This document shows positions 35,751-44,439 of a DNA stretch of 64,000 bases, in pieces. The stretch lies in assembly GCA_040079795.1 (NCBI GenBank), contig JBEBJQ010000003.1, positions 1-64,000 on the forward strand, read 5' to 3'. Under the pieces are notes generated by a model. It had not been told where the DNA came from. It ran no database searches and was given only the letters and a program-made list of their open reading frames with translations. This DNA is from SXIZ01 sp040079795. Its GTDB lineage: Bacteria; Pseudomonadota; Gammaproteobacteria; Methylococcales; Methylomonadaceae. The translations under genes and the position numbers were made by a program. The first letter of the stretch is position 1, and every line of letters starts with the position of its first letter.

Positions 35751-37064
35751 ATGCGAAATCATTATGATGTGCTCATTATAGGCGGTGGCCCTGCTGGCAC
35801 CACAATAGGCAGTTTTTTGGCAGAACAAGGCTGGTCAGTTTGTTTACTGGAAAAAGCCCATCACCCGCGTTTTCATATCGGCGAGTCCTTACTGCCGCTA
35901 AATCTGCCGATTCTGGAAAAGCTGGGTGTGTTAGATCAAGTCGCGGCCATCGGCATCAAAAAATATGCCGCAGAATTTAATTCCAAAGTCACCGACCCCG
36001 CCCAAGATATCTTTTATTTCGCCAAAGCCGTCAACAAAGACCATCCATTCGCCTATGAAGTGCGGCGCTCGGAATTTGACGAAATTTTATTTAAAAATGC
36101 AACCGCTAAAGGTGTTGCTACCTTTGAGGGTATAACGGTCAACCGGGTTGAACTGGGGCAAGCCACTAAAAAAGTGTGGGCAACCAAGGAAACCAGTGAA
36201 GCCTTAGAATTTCAATGCCGCTTTGTCGTTGATGCCTCTGGGCGCGACACCTTTTTAGCCAGTCGTTTAAAAACCAAACACAAAAACCCACATCACCAAA
36301 TGGCTGCTATTTACGGGCATTTTCATGATGTCGAGCGGCGGGCGGGGAAAAACGAAGGTAATATTAGTATTTATTGGTTTGAACACGGCTGGATGTGGTT
36401 AATTCCCTTAAAAGACGGCATGATGAGTATGGGCTGCGTGTGCTGGCCGGACTACTTAAAAACCCGTAAAGAACCGTTGAATGAATTTTTTAAGCGCACT
36501 TTAAAGCTCGTTCCTGAAGTAGCTATGCGCATGAAAAATGCCACCCTGGCGGGCGATGCCAGTGCCACGGGGAATTACTCCTATAGTTCCAGCCAAATAG
36601 CCGGGGATGGCTTTTTGCTGATTGGCGATGCCTATGCTTTTGTCGATCCGGTGTTTTCCAGCGGGGTTTTTCTGGCTATGAACGCCGGTGTAAAAGGCGC
36701 AGAGTATGTCAATGCAGTCTTAAAAGCCCCTGCCCGACAAGCGCAATTAACCCGCGCATTTAAAAAAACCATACACCAGGAAATACGCGCTTTTTGCTGG
36801 TTTATCTACCGTTTTAACAGCCCAACTTTACATAAACTGCTCATGTCTTCCGATGAACAAGCACAGCATCCGCTCAAACAGAAAATGAAAGCAGCGGTTA
36901 TTTCGGTATTGGCGGGCGATGCCTGCAATCAAAAAAACAAACGGGCGCTGTTATTATTTAAAAGCTTATATTATTTGACAATCCTGTTCGATTTCAAACA
37001 ACACTGGCGCTTTTTAAGCTTTCAACGCAAACAAAATAAAGTGCTGCTTGCAGAATTAAAATAA
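35751..37064 (+). CDS. Flavin-dependent halogenase-like oxidoreductase
   Basis: A 437-residue FAD enzyme of the tryptophan-halogenase-like family. GGGPAGT (11-17) binds FAD, PRFHIGESLLP (about 43-53) is typical of phenol/pyrrole-type halogenases, the halogenase motif WxWxIP is present as W214-M-W-L-I-P219, and the second FAD motif is LLIGDAYAFVDPVFSSG. Family members also include non-halogenating monooxygenases and reductases, so halogenation is likely but unproven. It begins 3 bases after the reductase gene. Xanthomonadin clusters also pair such an enzyme with aryl-polyene genes. Confidence 0.75.
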   Translation: MRNHYDVLIIGGGPAGTTIGSFLAEQGWSVCLLEKAHHPRFHIGESLLPLNLPILEKLGVLDQVAAIGIKKYAAEFNSKVTDPAQDIFYFAKAVNKDHPFAYEVRRSEFDEILFKNATAKGVATFEGITVNRVELGQATKKVWATKETSEALEFQCRFVVDASGRDTFLASRLKTKHKNPHHQMAAIYGHFHDVERRAGKNEGNISIYWFEHGWMWLIPLKDGMMSMGCVCWPDYLKTRKEPLNEFFKRTLKLVPEVAMRMKNATLAGDASATGNYSYSSSQIAGDGFLLIGDAYAFVDPVFSSGVFLAMNAGVKGAEYVNAVLKAPARQAQLTRAFKKTIHQEIRAFCWFIYRFNSPTLHKLLMSSDEQAQHPLKQKMKAAVISVLAGDACNQKNKRALLLFKSLYYLTILFDFKQHWRFLSFQRKQNKVLLAELK

Positions 37065-37079
37065 ATCAATACGCCCCCA

Positions 37080-37913
37080 ATGACTGGTTACCAATGCCCG
37101 CTTTGCGCAACCATGCTGCACTTGCAAGCTTCCGGTAAACAGTTCGCCTGCCAACAAGGCCATCACTTTGATCTGGCTAAAGAAGGTTATCTCAACCTCT
37201 TACCGGTGCAGCACAAGCGATCTTTAGAGCCTGGTGATAGCAAAGCCATGCTCTTAGCCCGGCGTGAATTTTTAGAGGCGGGTCACTATGCCCCAATGGC
37301 AGAGGCTGTGGCGATGATGATTATCAATAACGCTCCTAATAAGCAGCAACCACTCAAACTTTTAGATTTAGGCTGTGGCGAAGGTTACTATAGCCGCAGC
37401 ATTGCCGGTTACATTGCAGATAAAATCCCGTTGGAATTTCACGGCGTCGATATAGCCAAATTTGCCATTGCCGCTGCGGCCAAAAAACATCCAAACGCCC
37501 ATTTTGCCGTTGCCAGTAACAACCGTTTGCCCTACGTTGATCACTATTTTGATGTCTTGCTGCGGGTTTTTGCGCCCTCAAATGCGCAGGAACTCAAGCG
37601 GCTGCTAAAACCTTCAGGGCTTTTAGTGGCCGTTACCCCAGGCCCCCGGCATTTATGGCAATTAAAAGAATTTATCTATTCTGAGGCACGGGAACATACC
37701 CTTGAATCTGAATTACCGGCTGGTTTTGAGCGCTTAGCGACAGAACGCATTCGCTATGAAATCACCCCTAACCGGACGCAAAGAATCGCACTGTTACACA
37801 TGACCCCTTTTGCTTGGCGCGCCAATCCGCAGGTTCAAGAAGCTATTGCTGCGCCGGAAGAACTCGCTATAGAAACAGACTTTTGGATAACACTGATGCG
37901 TAGCAAAGGGTAG
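37080..37913 (+). CDS. rlmA: RlmA-like 23S rRNA (guanine) methyltransferase
   Basis: A 277-residue enzyme. An N-terminal zinc ribbon has C6, C9, C24 and H28 (CPLCATML...FACQQGHH), followed by DLAKEGYLNLL, the hallmark of RlmA, and a SAM domain with LLDLGCGEGYYSRSI. RlmA methylates N1 of a guanine of helix 35 in 23S rRNA (G745 in E. coli). Length matches the family. It lies 15 bases after the halogenase-like gene but is probably unrelated to it functionally. Confidence 0.87.
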   Translation: MTGYQCPLCATMLHLQASGKQFACQQGHHFDLAKEGYLNLLPVQHKRSLEPGDSKAMLLARREFLEAGHYAPMAEAVAMMIINNAPNKQQPLKLLDLGCGEGYYSRSIAGYIADKIPLEFHGVDIAKFAIAAAAKKHPNAHFAVASNNRLPYVDHYFDVLLRVFAPSNAQELKRLLKPSGLLVAVTPGPRHLWQLKEFIYSEAREHTLESELPAGFERLATERIRYEITPNRTQRIALLHMTPFAWRANPQVQEAIAAPEELAIETDFWITLMRSKG

Positions 37914-37948
37914 TTTTGCAAATTGGGCACGCTCAACCAATAAACGAT

Positions 37949-39121
37949 TTAATGCTTAACCAAATAATGCGGAGGTTTCAAAATATAATCGCGATAAGCA
38001 TTAGGATTACCCTCTAGCCCTGCTTCAGCCGCTTTAATGATATTAAACACTTCGCGCGCAGTCACATAATGTAAAACATACCGCTGACCGTCATTATATT
38101 TTGCTTCCAAGTAGCTAAACATCTCATCCACCGGTTGACCTAACAAGGTGTCCATATCCTGTTCCTGGGTTCCATGCGTATGGATCTTGACAAATAACCA
38201 CTCAGGCCGACCACTTACGTGAATATTAGCATTAACCCATAGATCGACCCGCTCTCTAGTCGGTGGTGTTTCCCTGCGCATGTCGCTGGCTTCAATTCTA
38301 GGCATAATGCCAAATTTACGTTTTTTCCAGTTTAAGGTCAGCGGCCCCTGGATAATCATTAAATCTCCCGAGGGCTTTCCACCAACGGCCACATCAATCC
38401 CGTCATTGTGCGCTTTAGGCTTACCCGGAATGTCTTTAGCATAATAAATGCTGTTGATTTTAGCGGTCTGGCTTTCATTTGGGGCGGCAGGCAAAGTGAA
38501 ATCTGCATAGCAGCCGGTTTTCTTGAGTATCCCCAATTCTTCATTGATACCACACCAACGTCCATCTTTCCTGGCGTTGCACAAACACCAGTTACCATGA
38601 ATAAAAGCATAGGCAGGCTGATTAGTTTCAGGGCATGTCGATAATAAGCCATGCCGCTCTTGCAGGATCGAGGCAAACCCGGAAAGGGTGTTACGTAAAT
38701 TATCAGGGGTATCATTATCGTGGTGCAGATGAATTTCAACCTCACCGTAACCATTTTTACATAAATCGGCGAGCTTGGTTAAATGCTCTGCGCGGTATTC
38801 TTCTTCAGGATAAAAAAAGCTATGCTGTGGATGTTTGCCGTCAGCATCAAAATGGGCTGCACACAGTTTAGGATAATCCGTTACCCATCTGTCTACCCGC
38901 GTTCTTTCGGTCGCAATATCATCCTTAATAGCCCATTGCGGCTCATAATGATCCACAAAGCAAAACATGATATGAATAGGCCCGTCCGTAACGGTTGTTT
39001 TTTTAAAGCTCGCCTTAATATAGCTAACAATCCAAATGTCGATATTTTTGGTTTTTAATATCAAATAAATACCTAAAAAAAACCCTACCAGCGCCAGTAA
39101 ACCCACGACAACCATTATCAA
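37949..39121 (-). CDS. Membrane-anchored polysaccharide-deacetylase-like protein of unknown function
   Basis: A 390-residue protein with an N-terminal transmembrane helix (about 3-22) and a long extracytoplasmic domain. Residues with metal-site character are FCFVDHYEPQW (Asp, His), EVEIHLHHDNDT and FIHGNW, the order seen in NodB-type metal centres, but the fold is only distantly similar. Cysteines cluster at GNWCLCNARKDGRWCG and TGCYADF. It may act on an amino sugar polysaccharide or be a related hydrolase. No recognised partner is adjacent. Confidence 0.6.
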   Translation of the reverse strand: MIMVVVGLLALVGFFLGIYLILKTKNIDIWIVSYIKASFKKTTVTDGPIHIMFCFVDHYEPQWAIKDDIATERTRVDRWVTDYPKLCAAHFDADGKHPQHSFFYPEEEYRAEHLTKLADLCKNGYGEVEIHLHHDNDTPDNLRNTLSGFASILQERHGLLSTCPETNQPAYAFIHGNWCLCNARKDGRWCGINEELGILKKTGCYADFTLPAAPNESQTAKINSIYYAKDIPGKPKAHNDGIDVAVGGKPSGDLMIIQGPLTLNWKKRKFGIMPRIEASDMRRETPPTRERVDLWVNANIHVSGRPEWLFVKIHTHGTQEQDMDTLLGQPVDEMFSYLEAKYNDGQRYVLHYVTAREVFNIIKAAEAGLEGNPNAYRDYILKPPHYLVKH

Positions 39122-39202
39122 AAATCCTTAAAAATACACGTATATAAAAACAGGCTGATGCCCAATCACTGCCTGAAGAAAATGCTTTCCACCAGAAAAA
39201 GG

Positions 39203-39745
39203 CTATTCAATCAGCCTAGGAGGCAGCACTCTCTGCTCAACCCCCATGACAGCTTTATTTAAAACGGCCAGATTTTTTTCCTCGGTTATTTGAACCCCCA
39301 TCACGTAAAAAATCGGCATCCATAAGGGATTAATTAACAGCCCGCCCAGACAACTTCTAGCAGTGCGCTTTAAATTTTTTAACGGATTAAAAGAGTGCTC
39401 GGGAAGCGTTGCCGGGTATTCCTTAAAAACCGCCGCAATAGGCCGTAATAGTGTGCTTTGATGCCCATCCAAATCTTGCATAGAAAGCAGCAGCTTTTGC
39501 TCCATGTTGCGGTAATGGCGGTTAGCGATGGTTGACGAAATAAGAAAAGTTAACGCAACTAACGGCAACAGCACTGTCGGCGGCGCAATCGGGGCAAAAA
39601 AAGACGAGGTCATCACTATGCCCAACCCTAACATTAATATATCCTCACCCAGTTCCACATCCTGGTCAATCCCCTTAACAATAGTAGGAACGGGGCTTTC
39701 AAGTGTATTTTTAAGATAACTTTTTACCTGTTTCATGTTCTTCAC
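39203..39745 (-). CDS. Hypothetical membrane protein
   Basis: A 180-residue protein that I do not recognise. It has a hydrophobic double span at about 36-72 (GEDILMLGLGIVMTSSFF, then VLLPLVALTFLISSTIA), an amphipathic middle and another possible span around 132-150 (GLLINPLWMPIFYVMGV). A small basic N-terminus suggests an inner-membrane protein with cytoplasmic tails. A ribosome-binding site AAGGTG lies before the ATG. It stands between the deacetylase-like gene and the SDR gene, on the same strand. Confidence 0.6.
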   Translation of the reverse strand: MKNMKQVKSYLKNTLESPVPTIVKGIDQDVELGEDILMLGLGIVMTSSFFAPIAPPTVLLPLVALTFLISSTIANRHYRNMEQKLLLSMQDLDGHQSTLLRPIAAVFKEYPATLPEHSFNPLKNLKRTARSCLGGLLINPLWMPIFYVMGVQITEEKNLAVLNKAVMGVEQRVLPPRLIE

Positions 39746-39813
39746 CTTCTGATCATTCGTTGCTTTTTAAAGCGTTTACAAACCAGCCAGCTTATTGAGT
39801 GTTAATGGTCAAT

Positions 39814-40509
39814 TTACCAAGGCATAGATGTGCCATCATATTTAATAAAGCTACCACTCTGTGCCAGCGAAAACCCTTCGATCACCTGCCGCATACCTTT
39901 AATACTTTCCGCGGCGGAAAGCGGGGCATTGCTGCCGCCCATATCGGTTTTAACCCAACCGGGATGCAAGATCAATACGCCAATTTGCTGTACCTTAAGA
40001 TCCAATGCAATCGACTTCATCGCCGCATTGACCGCCGCCTTACTGGAACGGTAAAGAATACTACCGCCACTGCTGTTATCAGCAATACTGCCCATCAAAC
40101 TGCTAACCGTAGCCAATAGCTTCTTGTCACCCCGTTTAAGGTGCGGCAAAAACATTTCCGCCATTTTTACGGGGGCTTGCACATTGACCGCTAAGGTTTT
40201 ACTCCAACTGGCATAGTCCAGCTCTCCAAAGCCCTGATCCTTAGCATCCCCATAAACACCGGCATTATTAATCAGGACATCAAGATTTAGCGTGCCTAAT
40301 TTCTCAGCCAACTGATCAATAGCTGAAAAATCAGCAACATCTAATGGAAAAACCGCCATACGGCTATGCAGTCCCGCTAAACTCATCAGCGCAGTTGCAG
40401 CTTGGGGATCACGGCAGCACGCGATTACGTGCCAACCTTCCGCTGCATATTGTTTACAAAACTCCAATCCCAAACCACGGTTTGCACCCGTAATTAACAC
40501 AGTAGCCAT
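39814..40509 (-). CDS. Short-chain dehydrogenase/reductase
   Basis: A 231-residue classical SDR: VLITGANRGLGLEF binds NAD(P), NNAG follows (DVLINNAGVYGD), the catalytic Ser is in ATVSSLMG and Tyr-x3-Lys in LYRSSKAAVN. The pattern is that of C-factor (CsgA)-like SDRs. The substrate is unknown. The ATG at 40509 with the excellent GGGAGAG sequence upstream is chosen over a GTG four codons earlier. Confidence 0.85.
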   Translation of the reverse strand: MATVLITGANRGLGLEFCKQYAAEGWHVIACCRDPQAATALMSLAGLHSRMAVFPLDVADFSAIDQLAEKLGTLNLDVLINNAGVYGDAKDQGFGELDYASWSKTLAVNVQAPVKMAEMFLPHLKRGDKKLLATVSSLMGSIADNSSGGSILYRSSKAAVNAAMKSIALDLKVQQIGVLILHPGWVKTDMGGSNAPLSAAESIKGMRQVIEGFSLAQSGSFIKYDGTSMPW

Positions 40510-40613
40510 GTTCTCTCCCACCCTTGATTAGTAAATTGAGCAAAGCTTAACCAAGTTTTACCCTGATCACGGCTACCCCGCAACTTTTTTGTAAAAAAAA
40601 TTCGCTACCTCAC

Positions 40614-41384
40614 TTAAATTGCATCCGGGTCATTTTCAAGATAATTGCGATAATTAATGGACACTTTTAATCCCGCAAAACGCCCGGACATTTTTATCAA
40701 TTCATGGGTCTTTAAATCAAAGCTTAAACGCACCGCATTCAGGGCACGATCTTCATAACCCGGTTCAATAAAAGGGGTTTGCAGCATAAAATGATAACGA
40801 TAAATTTCAACTTCATTTTCGTTAATAATCTCTAAAGGCTCCCCCAATTGAGCAACAACATCCGATTTTAACGGCAGCTTTGCCGCAATCTTTTCAATTA
40901 AGTCCGACTTGGCACGCAACTGCTTTTTTTCCTGATTAATTTCAGCACCCGCAATTGAACGGAGCGATACTTCTAAAAACTCCGCTGGGGCTATTTGTAA
41001 GAATAACGGGGAGAATGTCCACGCCGTTAAGCGGTCTAACGGATTGAATTTCAAATCAAAGAAAAAATTAATTTCAGGTTGTACAACACCCCCCTGCCCA
41101 TCCACTTTTTTAAACCAGTAACGCCAGCGTTTTCCAACGCTTAAAGGTTTTGACTCACTGGGTTGCAGCTTCGATAAAGCCACAAAGTCCTTGCTCAATA
41201 ACTTTGGATCTTTAAACAGCAGGGTAAAGTCATCACTGGCATCAATGGCAAAATTACGGTGAAAGTCATTTAGCTGCAAATAAGTTTGATACGCGCGCAA
41301 CCACTCCAAGCAACCGCTGAGCAAGCTTAATAACAACACAATGACAACTAAACGTCCAAGCGTATTTGATTGATATGCCAACAT
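40614..41384 (-). CDS. Putative lipoprotein of unknown function
   Basis: A 256-residue exported protein: a hydrophobic signal (about 9-25) ends at a lipobox LLSGC, so it should be lipidated. The mature part is mixed alpha/beta with no known signature (SVGKRWRYWFKK, PLFLQIAPAEFLEVSLRSI, YRYHFMLQTPF). It has a C-terminal block that looks like a small beta-sheet domain (LSFDLKTHELIKMSGRFAG). I do not recognise the family. It is on the same strand as Hsp33, 46 bases beyond that gene's stop. Confidence 0.6.
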   Translation of the reverse strand: MLAYQSNTLGRLVVIVLLLSLLSGCLEWLRAYQTYLQLNDFHRNFAIDASDDFTLLFKDPKLLSKDFVALSKLQPSESKPLSVGKRWRYWFKKVDGQGGVVQPEINFFFDLKFNPLDRLTAWTFSPLFLQIAPAEFLEVSLRSIAGAEINQEKKQLRAKSDLIEKIAAKLPLKSDVVAQLGEPLEIINENEVEIYRYHFMLQTPFIEPGYEDRALNAVRLSFDLKTHELIKMSGRFAGLKVSINYRNYLENDPDAI

Positions 41385-41430
41385 AAACAACCTCTACCGG
41401 GAAACAACTCAATCTTAAGCACTACAAATT

Positions 41431-42306
41431 TTAATGCCGCGTCGTCGGGCTATCACTTAGCGGTGCCCCGGCAACCAAAATCCGTTCAACGTCCACTTTA
41501 TCAAAAACATAGTGGCTACCGCAAAACTCACAATGCACTTCAATCAATTCACGTTCCGCCAAAATCCCTTCAAGTTCAGTGCGTCCCATTGAATAGAGAG
41601 TTTGGGCTATTTTTTGCCGGGAACAAGAGCACACAAAATTAACTGGCTCAGCTTCAAACACCGTCACTTTATCTTCATTAAACAAGCGATACAGTATGTC
41701 TTCGCACGACAGTTCCATTAATTCCTGTTCCGTGACCGTGTTGGCAAGTATCTCAATACGTGCCCAATCCTCTTTATAAGTCCCCTGGCTAGGTAATTCC
41801 TGCAACAACAACCCAACAGCTTGCGTCTCATTGGCGAATAACCAAAGGCGGGTTTGCAGCTGCTCCGACTGCACAAAATAACTCTGCAACACTTCAGCAA
41901 TCGTATTGCCCGCTAAGGGCACAATCCCCTGATAAGGCTCGGCAGTTTCGGATTCGATGGTCAAGACCATATAACCATCCTTCCCAAACAATTCGGTTAA
42001 TACGGCTTTTTTAATTGTTTGGTCGCCCCTGATTAAGCCACGAATATTATGCTCATCCGTAGATTGTGCAACCAGGGTTTTTAACGCGCCATTCCCCTGC
42101 ACCTGCATGATTAAAGAGCCTTTGAACTTAATAGTCGCCGACATTAACACCACTGCTGCAAGCGCTTCACCCAGCAACTGTTGCACACACAGGGCACCCT
42201 GTTGATGTAATTTAGCACGTTGCCAACTGTGCTCCAGGCGCACCCATTCACCACGCACCCCTAAAGCTTCAAATATAAAACGCCGTAAAATATCCTGTTG
42301 TTTCAT
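41431..42306 (-). CDS. hslO: Hsp33 redox-regulated chaperone
   Basis: A 291-residue holdase activated by oxidation. The C-terminal zinc centre is CSC (NFVCSCSRQKI) and CEFC (VHCEFCGSHYVF), the CxC-x(n)-CxxC arrangement that releases zinc when oxidised. The N-terminal domain begins DILRRFIFEALGVRGEWVRL. Length fits the family (about 290). It is divergent from msrA, another oxidative-damage gene, with 95 bases between them. Confidence 0.93.
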   Translation of the reverse strand: MKQQDILRRFIFEALGVRGEWVRLEHSWQRAKLHQQGALCVQQLLGEALAAVVLMSATIKFKGSLIMQVQGNGALKTLVAQSTDEHNIRGLIRGDQTIKKAVLTELFGKDGYMVLTIESETAEPYQGIVPLAGNTIAEVLQSYFVQSEQLQTRLWLFANETQAVGLLLQELPSQGTYKEDWARIEILANTVTEQELMELSCEDILYRLFNEDKVTVFEAEPVNFVCSCSRQKIAQTLYSMGRTELEGILAERELIEVHCEFCGSHYVFDKVDVERILVAGAPLSDSPTTRH

Positions 42307-42410
42307 GACACTCAGCTTAGTTAAATGATAATCTGTATTATAAGCTCATATTAACATTAGCTGACGGCTATTGTTTTACACCTTATCTTTCTCTGAAACT
42401 GGTGACACTC

Positions 42411-43043
42411 ATGTTTTCCAAACTGTTAAAAGCCGTGATGCCCTTACCGGAACAAGCGTTGCCCGGTCGTAGTATTCCGATGCCCCTGAGTAACCGGCAT
42501 GCCGTCAACGGCCATCCCCTGCAACCCCCTTTTCCAAAACAGCTGGAAAAAATCGTATTAGCATTGGGATGCTTTTGGGGGGCAGAACGAAAATTCTGGC
42601 AACAAACGGGCGTCTTCAGTACTGCCGTCGGTTATATTGAAGGCTACACCCCAAACCCCAGCTACGAAGAAGTTTGCTCGGGACTGACCGGACATACGGA
42701 AGCGGTGCTGGTGATTTTTGATCCGAAGTTACTTACGTTAGAACAATTGCTCTGCATCTTCTGGGAAGCGCATAATCCCACCCAAGGCATGCGCCAGGGT
42801 AATGACACCGGCACCCAATACCGCTCAGGCATTTATACCTTTAATCCGCAACATCTAACCCTTGCAGAAGCTTCTAAACAGCATTATCAAGAACGCTTAA
42901 GCCAAGCCGGTTTCCCGGCAATCACCACAGAAATCTTACCTGCACCGGAATTTTATTATGCCGAGGAATATCATCAGCAGTATTTGGCAAAAAACCCACA
43001 GGGATACTGCGGCTTAGGGGGTTGCTCTGTTAGCTTTAGTTAA
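42411..43043 (+). CDS. msrA: Peptide methionine-S-sulfoxide reductase A
   Basis: A 210-residue MsrA. The catalytic cysteine lies in ALGCFWGAERKFW, GTQYRSGIY and the resolving cysteines in GYCGLGGCSVSF are present. It reduces methionine S-sulfoxide with thioredoxin. The ATG at 42411 is preferred over a GTG three codons earlier. The N-terminal extension (FSKLLKAVMPLPEQALPGRS) is also found in E. coli-type MsrA. A half-site TTGTTTTACACC of the large palindrome at 1001-1043 occurs upstream (42371-42382). Confidence 0.93.
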   Translation: MFSKLLKAVMPLPEQALPGRSIPMPLSNRHAVNGHPLQPPFPKQLEKIVLALGCFWGAERKFWQQTGVFSTAVGYIEGYTPNPSYEEVCSGLTGHTEAVLVIFDPKLLTLEQLLCIFWEAHNPTQGMRQGNDTGTQYRSGIYTFNPQHLTLAEASKQHYQERLSQAGFPAITTEILPAPEFYYAEEYHQQYLAKNPQGYCGLGGCSVSFS

Positions 43044-43071
43044 CTATCCTCAACAATTGGGAAAAGTTTTT

Positions 43072-44148
43072 ATGCGTAACAATAATCATCAGCCTTTTTA
43101 CCGTCAAATAGTCTATTGGCTATTGCTAATACTCAGCAGCAGCTTACAGGCGCTTGAAATTTCACCGTTATACAATCCACTCCCTGCCCTGACCGCCCGC
43201 GAATTAGCCGTAATAGTCAACGATGCGGATCCACTCAGTGTTCAAATTGCGAGTTATTACCAGCGTAAACGTAGTATTCCGCCCGCCCAACTTATTCATG
43301 TTAAATTTAACGTCCATAGTGACGCAATGTCCCAAAGTCAATTTGAAAGCCTAAAAAAGCAAGTTGACCAACAAACGCCAAAACACGTTCAAGCCTACGC
43401 TTTAACTTGGATACAACCTTTTAAAGTGGATTGCATGTCAATCACCACTGCTTTTGCGTTTGGATTTGATAAAGCGTTTTGTGCTAAAGGCTGCCTGGAA
43501 ACGCGAAAAAGCCCTTACTTCGCCTCAAACAGCACCAAACCCTTTCGGGAAGAGCATTTGCGCCCTACCATGCTGCTTGCAGCCCAGAACTTCGCTCAGG
43601 CCAAGCAACTGATTGACAGGGGTGTTACGGCAGATTACACGCATCCGCAAGGGTCAGGTTATTTGCTAAAAACCTCTGACGCCGCGCGCAGTTCTCGTGC
43701 CGAACTGTTTCCCAAGATAGCGGAAAAATTTACAGGCGTCTGGCCAGTTTATTATTTGCAACAGGATGCGCTAGAAAATAAAAGCGATGTGGTGTTTTAT
43801 TTTACCGGCTTGGTAAAAGTCCCTAATATCAACAGCAATATCTATTTACCCGGCGCAGTAGCCGATCATTTAACCTCCACCGGCGGAGTTTTATCGGGTA
43901 GCGGACAAATGAACAGCCTTGAATGGTTAAAAGCCGGTGCAACCGGCAGCTATGGCGCAGTAGTTGAACCCTGTAATTTCCCGGGCAAATTCCCTAATCC
44001 AGAGGTATTAATCTATTTTTACTTACGTGGTAGCTCTTTAATTGAAGCTTATTGGAAAAGTGTCCAACAACCCGGGCAAGGTATATTTATAGGCGAACCA
44101 CTCGCCAAACCATTTGCTTACCCCCTGCAAAAAGAAAGTTCACATTAA
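43072..44148 (+). CDS. TIGR03790 family exported protein
   Basis: A 358-residue secreted protein with a signal peptide (about 1-24, ...SLQALEIS) and the family pattern NPLPALTARELAVIVNDADPLS, IASYYQRKRSIP and CLETRKSPYF, then ATGSYGAVVEPCNFPGKFPNPEV. The family is found mostly in environmental proteobacteria and has no assigned function; the conserved cysteines suggest a disulfide-stabilised periplasmic enzyme or sugar-binding protein. The ATG at 43072 with GGGAAAAG upstream is preferred over TTG at 43057. Confidence 0.75.
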   Translation: MRNNNHQPFYRQIVYWLLLILSSSLQALEISPLYNPLPALTARELAVIVNDADPLSVQIASYYQRKRSIPPAQLIHVKFNVHSDAMSQSQFESLKKQVDQQTPKHVQAYALTWIQPFKVDCMSITTAFAFGFDKAFCAKGCLETRKSPYFASNSTKPFREEHLRPTMLLAAQNFAQAKQLIDRGVTADYTHPQGSGYLLKTSDAARSSRAELFPKIAEKFTGVWPVYYLQQDALENKSDVVFYFTGLVKVPNINSNIYLPGAVADHLTSTGGVLSGSGQMNSLEWLKAGATGSYGAVVEPCNFPGKFPNPEVLIYFYLRGSSLIEAYWKSVQQPGQGIFIGEPLAKPFAYPLQKESSH

Positions 44149-44439
44149 CAAGCCATTGGCCATTGGCTCGGCACTGACTGCCGGAAGCTATCTGACATTA
44201 ACAACCTGTAGGATTATAAAAGAATTGTCTAACAGTTTTTCCCGAAACACCCTTACAGCAACTTTTCCAGCAAGCTTAAAAGCACTTTTTAAATTTAAAT
44301 GCATTAAAAAATATCGAAAAACTTTGTACTAGAGTGGTATTTTTTTTGCCATTTGTCGTTTTGATGTTTACCATGAAAGTCCCCGTTTCATGCAACCTTA
44401 ATATTTTTAAGGTGATGAACGTTTATTAATGAGGCTTTT

